Shown: positions 1 to 6,643 of the stretch, in pieces
Layout of the letters: each line of letters starts with the position of its first letter
Numbering within the stretch: the first letter of the stretch is position 1
From: Proteobacteria bacterium UBA964
Lineage (GTDB): Bacteria; Pseudomonadota; Gammaproteobacteria; Steroidobacterales; Steroidobacteraceae
DNA: 7,707 nucleotides
NCBI GenBank assembly: GCA_002292945.1
Contig: DBCG01000101.1
Coordinates: 20,851-28,557 of the forward strand
Direction of reading: 5' to 3'
Notes under the pieces: generated by a model
Seen by the model: only the letters and a program-made list of their open reading frames with translations
Databases searched by the model: none
What the model was told of the DNA's origin: nothing
Translations under genes and position numbers: made by a program

Positions 1-501
1 GACAAGTGGGCGCAGTTCGACCCGTTCGACGGCTTCAAGGTCAATTTCGAGATCGAGTTCAACCACCCGATCTTCAAGCGCCGCGCGCAGCGCGCCACGA
101 TGGATTTCTCGACGACCTCGTTCCTCAAGGAGATCAGCCGCGCCCGCACCTTCGGCTTCATGCGCGACCTCGAGCACATGCGTTCGCGCAACCTCGCGCT
201 CGGCGGCAACCTCGAGAACGCCATCGTGCTCGATGATTCAAAGATATTGAACGAGGGCGGTCTCCGTTACGAGGACGAGTTCGTCAAGCACAAGATCCTC
301 GACGCGATCGGCGACCTCTATCTGCTCGGCTACAGCCTTATCGGCGAGTTCACCGGCTTCAAGTCCGGTCACGGACTCAACAACCGTCTGCTGCGCACGC
401 TGCTCGCGGACACCGATGCCTGGGAGGCGGTGGTCTTCGAGCGTCCCGAAGATGCGCCGATCTCTTATGTGCGTGCGCCCGTCCTCGCTGCGGCAGGCTG
501 A
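1..501 (+). CDS. lpxC: UDP-3-O-acyl-N-acetylglucosamine deacetylase LpxC, C-terminal part (5' end outside window)
   Basis: LpxC is the zinc-dependent cytoplasmic deacetylase that catalyses the committed step of lipid A synthesis. The frame is open from base 1 and gives 166 residues before the TGA. It contains the family motifs FGFMRDLEHM, LNEGGLRYEDEFVKHKILD and FTGFKSGHGLNN. His97 and Asp101 of the visible part (HKILD) match the zinc ligands His238 and Asp242 of the E. coli enzyme, and His124 (KSGH) matches catalytic His265. All three have the same offset of 141, so about 141 residues lie off the left edge, and the full protein would be about 307 residues, close to the usual 305. The N-terminal domain with the other zinc ligand and the catalytic Glu is not in the window. 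The tail ends in nonpolar residues (APVLAAAG). The start lies outside; the ATG at 100 is internal. The 3' end overlaps the convergent dciA gene by 37 bp. Confidence 0.97.
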   Translation, partial: DKWAQFDPFDGFKVNFEIEFNHPIFKRRAQRATMDFSTTSFLKEISRARTFGFMRDLEHMRSRNLALGGNLENAIVLDDSKILNEGGLRYEDEFVKHKILDAIGDLYLLGYSLIGEFTGFKSGHGLNNRLLRTLLADTDAWEAVVFERPEDAPISYVRAPVLAAAG

Positions 502-851
502 ACCCGCACCGCCCAACGGCTGATCCCGGGGCTCGCCGCCTGCACGGCCTCCCAATGTTCCGCGAGCGCGAACCGCAGCCGTGCGGACCATGCGGCGGAC
601 TCGGCGTATACCGTCAAGCCGCCCTCCCGCTCGACGATCTGCGTGACCCGCGCCGCCAGTTCGGGCGGTAGACGGGCCCCCAGGAACTCGCGCCAGAAGG
701 TTTCGCGCCCCGTCTGACGCCGGATGGCTTGTTGCAACAGCCCGCTTCCAGACAGCAAATCATTGATACTATTAGGTTTTTTTGCGGGACGTTGACGCGC
801 CGGCCGGCGGATTACCTTCGATGGGTTGTGTCGGTCGGGGGGTTTCGGCAT
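465..851 (-). CDS. dciA: DciA-like DUF721 protein, predicted loader of the DnaB helicase
   Basis: The gene encodes 128 residues. The N-terminus is basic and proline-rich and probably disordered (residues 1-27, many R, K and P). A DUF721 core follows from about residue 28 (SINDLLSGSGLLQQ) to about 117. It has the family hallmark of a short strand and helix, LTVYAESAAWSARLRF at 79-94, with the conserved 'SxAW' (Ser85, Trp88), and then a closing strand WAVRVQP. Proteins of this family (DciA) are the ancestral loaders of the replicative helicase DnaB in bacteria that lack DnaC; that role is known for the family and is inferred here. A gene of this family between lpxC and secA, on the opposite strand, is common in pseudomonads and relatives. 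The ATG at 851 is preceded by a modest ribosome site AAAGAG, 8 bases upstream on the minus strand. The stop lies inside the end of lpxC, so the two genes converge with an overlap. Confidence 0.88.
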   Translation of the reverse strand: MPKPPDRHNPSKVIRRPARQRPAKKPNSINDLLSGSGLLQQAIRRQTGRETFWREFLGARLPPELAARVTQIVEREGGLTVYAESAAWSARLRFALAEHWEAVQAASPGISRWAVRVQPAAARTGART

Positions 852-854
852 AGT
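826..854 (+). promoter_or_regulatory. weak candidate sigma70 promoter towards the M23 peptidase gene
   Basis: TTGTGT (826-831) and CATAGT (849-854) are separated by 17 bases, with 3/6 and 4/6 matches to the consensus hexamers. The site lies in the start of the divergent dciA gene, upstream of the possible leader ORF and the M23 gene. In such GC-rich DNA this could be chance, so it is only a suggestion. Confidence 0.22.
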
Positions 855-918
855 CGCGGCTCTTTATCGTTCGGGCGGCCGGGGTCGGCTGGCCTCGCTC
901 AGGACATCGGGGGTAACT

Positions 919-984
919 ATGCCATCGTCCAAGACGGCGGACCGCAGGTTCCGCTGGGCTTCCCCGTCGGAGCCCCGAAAGTGA
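919..984 (+). CDS. possible 21-codon leader ORF upstream of the M23 peptidase
   Basis: An ATG at 919 follows a G-run (GGGGG at 909-913), 5 bases away, a good Shine-Dalgarno match. The frame runs 21 codons and ends with TGA at 982-984. That stop overlaps the GTG start of the M23 gene at 981 as GTGA, the geometry of translational coupling. The peptide starts MPSSKTADRR and is basic and hydrophilic, with seven Arg/Lys and no signal peptide or membrane segment. It shows no recognisable arrest motif and I do not know it from any family. It may be a translated leader that delivers ribosomes to the weak GTG start, or a chance ORF. An alternative is that it is the true N-terminus of the peptidase with a +1 frame change at the junction. 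That is less likely, because the GTG start has its own GGAG ribosome site and gives a sensible short N-terminus before the membrane segment. Confidence 0.35.
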   Translation: MPSSKTADRRFRWASPSEPRK

Positions 985-1892
985 GCCTTTCGCTGCTGTG
1001 GCAGCGGGCGTCGGGCGTCGTCCGCGTCGAACTCTCCTCCCGACTCATGCTCGGTGGGCTGGTATGCGGCGTCATGGTGCTGCTCGGCAGCGTCTTCGTC
1101 GCGGGCGTCTCGCTCGGGCAGCGAGCCCATTCCCTCGATGGCAGTCCGGTCAGCCTCGCGCGCGCGGCGATCTTGCAGAGGACTGAAGTCGCCGAGCTGC
1201 GTCAGCAGCTGCAGGAGCGCGTCGATGCGCTCGCAGTGCGCATCGGTCAGGTCAACGCCCATGTCTTGCGGCTCGATGCGCTCGGCAAGCGCGTCGCCGA
1301 ACTCGCGGACCTCGATTCCCGCGAGTTCGATTTCGGGACCGCGCCCGCGACCGGTGGCCCGGAAGAGTCGCCCGGCCAGCCCGTCCAAGCACCGGATATC
1401 ACCCGTCTCATCGACGATCTCGAAGGTCGTCTGGAGCAGCGTACTTCCCAGCTCGGCGCGCTCGAGCGGGTGCTGCTGCGTCAAGAGCTGCGCGAACAGA
1501 TCGTCCCGGACGGTCGACCGGTGTTGCGCGGGTTCCTTTCTTCCGGGTTCGGTTGGCGCCAAGACCCCTTCACCGGGCGCTCCGCGCTGCACAAGGGCAT
1601 CGATTTTGCGGGCAACCACGGCGATGCCATCATCGCGGTCGGCGCCGGTGTGGTGAGTTTCGCGGGCGTGAAGGAAGGCTACGGATACACCGTAGAAGTC
1701 ACCCACGGCGACGGCTATGTCACCCGCTACGCCCACAATTCTCGCCTCACGGTGCGGGTCGGTGATCTGGTCGCCCGTGGCCAGCAGATCGCCCGGATGG
1801 GTTCCACCGGGCGATCGACCGGCACCCACCTGCATTTCGAGGTGCTGCGCAACGGCGCGCCCGTCAACCCGCTGGCCTACATCGGCGGTTGA
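981..1892 (+). CDS. membrane-anchored M23 family metallopeptidase (LytM/peptidoglycan endopeptidase type)
   Basis: With the GTG at 981 the protein has 303 residues. GGAG at 969-972 lies 8 bases upstream and supports this start; the frame is open back to 729 but that part runs antisense to dciA. A short cytoplasmic N-terminus precedes one membrane segment at about 22-45 (LMLGGLVCGVMVLLGSVFVA). A coiled coil follows at about 67-115 (ELRQQLQERVDALAVRIGQV), then a low-complexity stretch and a second helix (DDLEGRLEQRTSQLGALERV). The M23 domain fills the C-terminal third. The zinc-site residues are all present: His204 and Asp208 in HKGIDFAG, His252 in RYAH, and His283/His285 in GTHLHFEV. The domain should therefore be active as a periplasmic endopeptidase cutting peptide cross-links of peptidoglycan, although some coiled-coil M23 proteins instead activate amidases. 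Its place before secA matches pseudomonads. It is the only gene between dciA and secA, so it may have its own promoter. Confidence 0.92.
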   Translation: MSLSLLWQRASGVVRVELSSRLMLGGLVCGVMVLLGSVFVAGVSLGQRAHSLDGSPVSLARAAILQRTEVAELRQQLQERVDALAVRIGQVNAHVLRLDALGKRVAELADLDSREFDFGTAPATGGPEESPGQPVQAPDITRLIDDLEGRLEQRTSQLGALERVLLRQELREQIVPDGRPVLRGFLSSGFGWRQDPFTGRSALHKGIDFAGNHGDAIIAVGAGVVSFAGVKEGYGYTVEVTHGDGYVTRYAHNSRLTVRVGDLVARGQQIARMGSTGRSTGTHLHFEVLRNGAPVNPLAYIGG

Positions 1893-1972
1893 TCCTCAGG
1901 GCTTTGGCCATCCAGCGGCTGCCCGCGCACCTCCCGGGACTTGCAATCCTGCGTGTCGGCCGCATAACCCCG

Positions 1973-1978
1973 TAGAAT
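1973..1978 (+). promoter_or_regulatory. candidate -10 element for secA
   Basis: TAGAAT matches the sigma70 -10 consensus at 5 of 6 positions and lies in the 116 bp gap between the M23 gene and secA, 30 bases before the GTG. No good -35 is found at the usual distance: TTGCAA at 1941-1946 is 26 bases upstream, too far. The gap shows no terminator hairpin with a T-tract, so readthrough from the M23 gene is also possible. Confidence 0.35.
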
Positions 1979-2008
1979 ACTGCTCCTTTTTCCTGGGGTC
2001 CCCCTCGC

Positions 2009-4762
2009 GTGCTCAACCTGCTTACCCGCCTCTTCGGCAGTCGTAACGACCGCCTCGTCAAGGCCTCCTTGCGCGAGGCGCACGCCGCGACCTCATTCGA
2101 GCCAGCGCTGCAAGCCCTGTCCGACGAGGCGATCGGCGCCAAGACCGCTGAGTTCCGGTCTCGGCTCGCCGCTGGAGAGGCCTTGGACAAGCTCGCGCCG
2201 GAGGCCTTCGCCGTGGTGCGTGAGGCCGCTCGTCGTACCCTCGGGATGCGGCATTTCGATGTCCAGTTGGTCGGCGGTCTCGCCTTGCACCGTGGCCGCA
2301 TCGCGGAGATGCGCACCGGCGAGGGTAAGACGCTCATGGCGACCCTGCCCGCCTACCTCAACGCCTTGCCGGGGCAGGGCGTGCATGTCGTCACGGTCAA
2401 CGAGTATCTCGCGCAGCGCGACGCCGACTGGATGGGCCCCATCTACCGGTTCCTCGGCCTGACCGTCGGTGTCATCCGCAACGGGCAGTCGACGGACGAG
2501 AAGCGCGCGGCTTACGCCTGCGACATCACCTACGGCACCAACAACGAGCTCGGTTTCGATTACCTGCGCGACAACCTTGCGTTCCGTCTGGACGACCGCG
2601 TGCAGCGCGCGCTCTCGTTCGCGATCGTCGACGAGGTCGACTCCATCCTCATCGACGAAGCGCGCACGCCGCTCATCATCTCGGGGCCGGCCGAGGAGAG
2701 CACCGAGACCTATGTCGCCATCAACCGTCTGGTGCCGCGACTCGAGCGCATGCAGGGGGCGCCGCCGGGGCGCGATGAACCTGAAGGTCCCGGCGACTTC
2801 TCGGTAGACGAGAAGCAGCGCCAGGTGCACCTCAGCGAGGCCGGGCACGAACGCGTCGAAGCGCTGATGATCGGCGCGGGCTTGCTGCGCGAGGGCGAGA
2901 GCCTCTACGACCCCTCCAACATCCGGCTGATGCACCACTTGAACGCCGCGCTGCGCGCCCATGCGCTCTATCGGCGCGATGTCGAGTACATCGTGCGCAA
3001 CGGCGAGATCGTCATCGTCGATGAGTTCACCGGACGCACCATGCCGGGACGGCGTTGGTCCGAGGGCCTGCATCAGGCCGTCGAGGCCAAGGAAGGCGTG
3101 AGGGTCCGCGAAGAGAACCAGACCATCGCGTCGATCACCTTCCAGAACTACTTCCGGCTCTACAAAAAACTCTCTGGCATGACCGGCACCGCGGACACCG
3201 AGGCGCCCGAGTTCATGCAGATCTACGGGCTCGAGGTGATGGTCATCCCGACCCACCGCGCGATGGTCCGCAAAGACCACCCTGATCTCGTGTTCCTCAA
3301 CCAGGAAGACAAGTACCGGGCGGTGGTCGAGGACATCCGCGATTGCGTCGAGCGCCAGCAGCCGGTGCTGGTCGGTACCGCTTCGATCGAGAGCTCGGAA
3401 CTGCTCTCCGGGCTCCTGCAGAAAGAAGGCGTCGCGCACGAGGTGCTCAACGCCAAGCAGCACGAGCGCGAGGCGCACATCGTCTCGCAGGCCGGCCGCC
3501 CCGGCGCGATCACCATCGCGACCAACATGGCAGGTCGCGGCACGGACATCGTCCTCGGCGGAAACCTCGAAGCCGAGCTCCTGGCGTTGCCGCCCGAGGC
3601 CGACGAGGCTGTCCGCGAGGCGACGCGCAGCGCTTGGCAGCAGCGTCACGACGCCGTGCTCGCCGCCGGCGGTCTGCACATCATCGGCACCGAGCGCCAC
3701 GAGTCGCGGCGTATCGACAACCAGCTGCGCGGCCGCTCCGGCCGCCAGGGTGACCCGGGTTCCTCGCGCTTCTATCTGTCGATGGAAGACAACCTGATGC
3801 GCATCTTCGGCGACCCGAACTTCACCAAGCGCCTGTTGTCGGCCGCCGGCATGCAGGAAGGTGAGGTCATCGAGAGCCGCATGCTCAGCCGACGCATCGA
3901 GACCGCACAGCGCAAGGTCGAGTCACACAACTTCGACATCCGCAAGCAGCTGCTGTTGTTCGACGACGTCGCCAACGACCAGCGCAAGGTCATCTACCAG
4001 CAGCGCACCGAGATCATGGGTGCGACCGATCTCGGCACTGCCGTGCGTGGCATCCAAGCGGACGTGGTCGCCCGCATGCTCGATCAGGCCTTGCCGCGTA
4101 ACGTGCCGCGTGAGGACTGGGACCTCGATGGCCTGCGTGATGGTCTGCGCAAGGATTTCTTCGTGGACATCGATCCGGCAGCCTGGCTCGCCGCCGAGCC
4201 GGCCATGGACGAGCAGACGCTGCGCGGGCGCGTACAGGACGCGGTGGCTGCCGCCTACGACACCAAGACCGCCCGTTTCGGCCCCGAGTTGGCGCAGCAT
4301 CTCGAAAAAGATGTCGTCCTGCGCACGCTCGACCAGCACTGGCGCGAACACCTGGCCGGTATGGATTACCTTCGTCAGGGCATCCACCTGCGCAGTTACG
4401 CGCAGAAAGATTATCGGTACGAGTACAAGCGCGAGGCCTACGAACTCTTCAGTGCGATGCTCGATCGCGTGAAGTTCGACACCGCCTCGGTGCTCGCGCG
4501 CATCGATGTGCGCAGCGAAGCCGATCTGCAGCGCGAAGAGGAAGAGCGGCAGCGACGGTTGCTGGCAGCCTTGCAGACGCAGCACGCGGATGCTCAGTCG
4601 GCGCTGGTGTCTGCGCCGCCCGCCGAGTCGGCTGCCTCGGGCGCGACCGAGGGTACGCAGGAGCCGTCCGTCGTGCGCAATGAGCGCAAGGTCGGTCGCA
4701 ACGAGCCCTGCCCCTGCGGATCAGGCAAGAAATACAAGCAGTGTCACGGGCAGCTGGAGTAA
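2009..4762 (+). CDS. secA: preprotein translocase ATPase SecA
   Basis: SecA is the motor ATPase that pushes unfolded preproteins through SecYEG. The 917 residues compare with 901 in E. coli and contain every expected part. The N-terminus LLTRLFGSRNDR is the family's usual start and supports the GTG at 2009, which has only a weak ribosome site (GGGG at 1995-1998). Walker A is GEGKT (Lys107) and Walker B is DEVD (208-211), followed by the preprotein cross-linking domain. GMTGTADTE and NMAGRGTDIVLGGN (Arg510) mark the second nucleotide-binding fold. The helical scaffold and wing regions follow, with DQHWREHL at Trp778. A low-complexity linker leads to the C-terminal zinc motif with Cys901, Cys903, Cys912 and His913 (CxCx8CH), which binds SecB and phospholipid. 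No secM-like exported arrest protein precedes it, so the SecM control known in enterobacteria is not seen here. mutT starts inside its last codons. Confidence 0.98.
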   Translation: MLNLLTRLFGSRNDRLVKASLREAHAATSFEPALQALSDEAIGAKTAEFRSRLAAGEALDKLAPEAFAVVREAARRTLGMRHFDVQLVGGLALHRGRIAEMRTGEGKTLMATLPAYLNALPGQGVHVVTVNEYLAQRDADWMGPIYRFLGLTVGVIRNGQSTDEKRAAYACDITYGTNNELGFDYLRDNLAFRLDDRVQRALSFAIVDEVDSILIDEARTPLIISGPAEESTETYVAINRLVPRLERMQGAPPGRDEPEGPGDFSVDEKQRQVHLSEAGHERVEALMIGAGLLREGESLYDPSNIRLMHHLNAALRAHALYRRDVEYIVRNGEIVIVDEFTGRTMPGRRWSEGLHQAVEAKEGVRVREENQTIASITFQNYFRLYKKLSGMTGTADTEAPEFMQIYGLEVMVIPTHRAMVRKDHPDLVFLNQEDKYRAVVEDIRDCVERQQPVLVGTASIESSELLSGLLQKEGVAHEVLNAKQHEREAHIVSQAGRPGAITIATNMAGRGTDIVLGGNLEAELLALPPEADEAVREATRSAWQQRHDAVLAAGGLHIIGTERHESRRIDNQLRGRSGRQGDPGSSRFYLSMEDNLMRIFGDPNFTKRLLSAAGMQEGEVIESRMLSRRIETAQRKVESHNFDIRKQLLLFDDVANDQRKVIYQQRTEIMGATDLGTAVRGIQADVVARMLDQALPRNVPREDWDLDGLRDGLRKDFFVDIDPAAWLAAEPAMDEQTLRGRVQDAVAAAYDTKTARFGPELAQHLEKDVVLRTLDQHWREHLAGMDYLRQGIHLRSYAQKDYRYEYKREAYELFSAMLDRVKFDTASVLARIDVRSEADLQREEEERQRRLLAALQTQHADAQSALVSAPPAESAASGATEGTQEPSVVRNERKVGRNEPCPCGSGKKYKQCHGQLE

Positions 4763-5190
4763 GCGACGCCGCGCGACCGGTCGTGCCGGTCGTGGCCGCG
4801 GCGCTCGTGGATCGAGCGGGCGCGGTGCTCATCGCCCAACGCCCACCCGGCAAGCATCTGGCCGGACGTTGGGAGTTCCCCGGGGGCAAGGTCTCGGACG
4901 GCGAGTCCGATCTCATCGCCCTGGCGCGCGAACTCGCCGAAGAGCTCGATGTCGATCTGTCGCGCGAGGCAGGTCCGCCTGAGCATCTGCTCACGCTGCG
5001 CCATGAGTATCCCGACCGCTGCATCGAGTTGCGCTGCTTCCTCGTGCCACACTTCACCGGCGTCGCGCGGGCGCTCGACGGTCAACGCTTGAAGTGGGTC
5101 GCACCGGCGGCGCTCGGCGCCGAGGACATCCTCGAAGCGGACCAGCCGTTCATCGAGACTTTGCAGCGACGCCTCGCTGCTGCAAGATGA
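4741..5190 (+). CDS. mutT: MutT-like 8-oxo-dGTP diphosphatase (Nudix hydrolase)
   Basis: MutT removes 8-oxo-dGTP from the nucleotide pool and so prevents A:T to C:G transversions. From the GTG at 4741 the protein has 149 residues. The Nudix box GX5EX7REUXEEXGU is at 49-71, preceded by WEFPG as in E. coli MutT. The catalytic glutamates are present (Glu55, Glu64, Glu67, Glu68), but the conserved Gly near the end of the box is Asp70 (EELDV). Further on, LRHEYPDRCIELRCFLV matches the E. coli segment with YEFPDRHI. secA followed by mutT is a conserved pair, which supports the name. The start is uncertain. GTG 4741 overlaps secA by 22 bp and has no clear ribosome site; GTG 4783 or 4792 would give shorter proteins nearer the 129 residues of E. 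coli MutT, also without a ribosome site. Translation is probably coupled to the end of secA, where GGAG lies at 4756-4759. The stop overlaps the next gene. Confidence 0.9.
   Translation: MSRAAGVSDAARPVVPVVAAALVDRAGAVLIAQRPPGKHLAGRWEFPGGKVSDGESDLIALARELAEELDVDLSREAGPPEHLLTLRHEYPDRCIELRCFLVPHFTGVARALDGQRLKWVAPAALGAEDILEADQPFIETLQRRLAAAR
4777..4794 (+). repeat. tandem duplication of a 9-mer at the mutT 5' end
   Basis: CCGGTCGTG occurs twice in direct succession (4777-4785 and 4786-4794). It encodes a repeated Pro-Val-Val-like unit and supplies two in-frame GTG codons that are candidate starts of mutT. The unit is three codons long, so gain or loss of a copy would keep the frame. Confidence 0.7.
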
Positions 5191-6641
5191 CCGGCATGGC
5201 AGTCGCCGATCCTGCGCAGTCTTTCGCCGTCCGCAATCCGCGCACCGGACTGACCGATCATCGTTTCGAGGCCCCGTCGGCCGCCGCGCTGACGGCGATG
5301 CTCACGGGGTTGCGAGCGGCACAGCCGGCGTGGGCCGCGGCGCCGCTCGCCCATCGCATCGAGGTGCTCGGCCGCTGGCGCACGGAATGGCTGTCGCGCC
5401 AGACCGAGATCGTCGCGGCGCTCGCCGCCGACACCGGTCGGCACCTGCTCGCGATCAGCGAGTTCCAGGCCGTGCTCGGCATGATCGATCGTTGGAGCCG
5501 GGCAGCGCCCGCTCTTGCGCAGGAAGAGGACTTCCGGTCCGCGACGCTGCCCACCATCAGCTATCGCTCCCAGTATGTGCCGTATCCGCTGGTGGGCGTC
5601 ATCAGCCCCTGGAACTTCCCGGTTGCGCTCTGCTTCATCGATGCCGTGCCTGCGTTGCTCGCCGGTTGCGCGGTGTTCGTCAAGCCGAGCGAGGTCACAC
5701 CGCGTTTCGTGATCCCCGCGATGCAGAGCATCGCCGCCGTACCCGAGCTCGCCGCCGTGTTCCGCCTGCAGCCGGGCGGCCGCGAGACCGGTGAGCAGCT
5801 CGTCGCCGCCGCGGATGTCGTCTGCTTCACGGGCAGCGTCGCCACCGGCCGCAAGGTCGCCGAGAACGCGGCGCGGCATTTCGTGCCGGCGTTCCTCGAA
5901 CTCGGCGGCAACGATCCGCTGATCGTCACCGCGAGCGCCGACCTCGAGCGCGCCACCGATGTCGCGCTGCGCGCCACGTGTCTCGCCACCGGCCAGGCCT
6001 GTCAGAGCCTCGAACGCGTCTATGTCGACCGTCGCATCTTCGCGCCCTTCATCGAGAAGCTCGTCGCGAAGGCGCAGCGCGTCGAGCCCAATTGGCCGGA
6101 CATCCATGCGGGTACGATCGGACCCTTCATCTTCGGCCCGCAGGCCGATACCGTCGCGGCGCAGCTCGCCGATGCCCGTGCCAAGGGCGCGCGCGTGCTC
6201 TGCGGCGGCGAGATCCTGGACCACGGCGGCAAGTGGTTGCGACCGACCGTGCTGGTCGATGTCGATCACTCGATGGCGATCATGACCGAAGAGACCTTTG
6301 GTCCCGTCATCCCCGTGATGCCCTTCGACACCGTCGAGGAGGCGATCGCGCTCGCCAACCATGGTGATTACGGACTGTCCGCGGCGGTGATCGCCGGCAC
6401 CCTCGAAGAGGCCGAGGCCATCGGACGGCATCTCGATGCCGGCGGCATCAGCCTCAACGACGGCTCGCTCACCGCCATGTGCCACGAGGCCGAGAAACAC
6501 TCCTTCAAACTGTCCGGGCTCGGCGGCTCGCGCATGGGTGCGGCCGGATACCTCCGATTCTTCCGCCGCAAGGCGCTGATCCGCCAGCACGGCGCGCCCG
6601 CGACCCTCGACAGCATCAACGAATCATTCGCACGGAGCTGA
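5187..6641 (+). CDS. NAD(P)-dependent aldehyde dehydrogenase, substrate unknown
   Basis: The protein has 484 residues from the ATG at 5187, a full-length member of the aldehyde dehydrogenase superfamily, which oxidises aldehydes to acids. The key positions are all present with normal spacing: Asn143 in SPWNFP, Lys166 and Glu169 in VKPSE, FTGS at 214-217 for cofactor binding, general base Glu238 in LELGGND, nucleophile Cys272 in GQACQS, and Glu369 in EETFGP. Glu169 is the type of residue that contacts the adenosine ribose in NAD-preferring enzymes, so NAD use is inferred. The C-terminus (KLSGLGGSRMGAAGYLRFFR) is of the common soluble type; I cannot place it in a substrate subfamily. The ATG overlaps the mutT stop as ATGA, which suggests coupled translation. 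ATG 5196 is an alternative start with AAGA 8 bases upstream. The frame is open back to 5094, but that part lies within mutT and reads as Arg/Gly-rich noise. Confidence 0.94.
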   Translation: MTGMAVADPAQSFAVRNPRTGLTDHRFEAPSAAALTAMLTGLRAAQPAWAAAPLAHRIEVLGRWRTEWLSRQTEIVAALAADTGRHLLAISEFQAVLGMIDRWSRAAPALAQEEDFRSATLPTISYRSQYVPYPLVGVISPWNFPVALCFIDAVPALLAGCAVFVKPSEVTPRFVIPAMQSIAAVPELAAVFRLQPGGRETGEQLVAAADVVCFTGSVATGRKVAENAARHFVPAFLELGGNDPLIVTASADLERATDVALRATCLATGQACQSLERVYVDRRIFAPFIEKLVAKAQRVEPNWPDIHAGTIGPFIFGPQADTVAAQLADARAKGARVLCGGEILDHGGKWLRPTVLVDVDHSMAIMTEETFGPVIPVMPFDTVEEAIALANHGDYGLSAAVIAGTLEEAEAIGRHLDAGGISLNDGSLTAMCHEAEKHSFKLSGLGGSRMGAAGYLRFFRRKALIRQHGAPATLDSINESFARS

Positions 6642-6643
6642 AT

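Noticed and set aside
729..980. Extended N-terminus of the M23 peptidase from the ATG at 729
   Set aside because: It would be antisense to most of dciA, has no ribosome site, and adds residues before the membrane segment that look like noise; GTG 981 has GGAG 8 bases upstream.
919..984. The short ORF as a SecM-type arrest gene for secA
   Set aside because: It is far too short, lacks a signal peptide and an arrest motif, and precedes the M23 gene and not secA directly.
864..1835. 323-codon open frame antisense to the M23 peptidase
   Set aside because: It lies over a gene with a complete catalytic site, and its own product shows no motif.
1893..2008. Rho-independent terminator between the M23 gene and secA
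   Set aside because: There is a T-rich stretch near 1987-1991 but no stable stem directly before it.
2093..3700. 535-codon open frame antisense to secA
   Set aside because: It mirrors the secA codons in GC-rich DNA, its protein is low in structure and rich in Asp, Val, Gly and Arg with no family motif, and secA fully explains the region.
5094..5186. Extended N-terminus of the aldehyde dehydrogenase
   Set aside because: These codons lie within mutT in another frame and encode an Arg/Gly-rich stretch not found in the family; ATG 5187 gives the usual length.
5082..6590. 502-codon open frame antisense to the aldehyde dehydrogenase
   Set aside because: Same effect of GC-rich third positions; the translation is Gly/Asp/Arg-rich without recognisable domains, and the plus-strand enzyme has all its catalytic residues.
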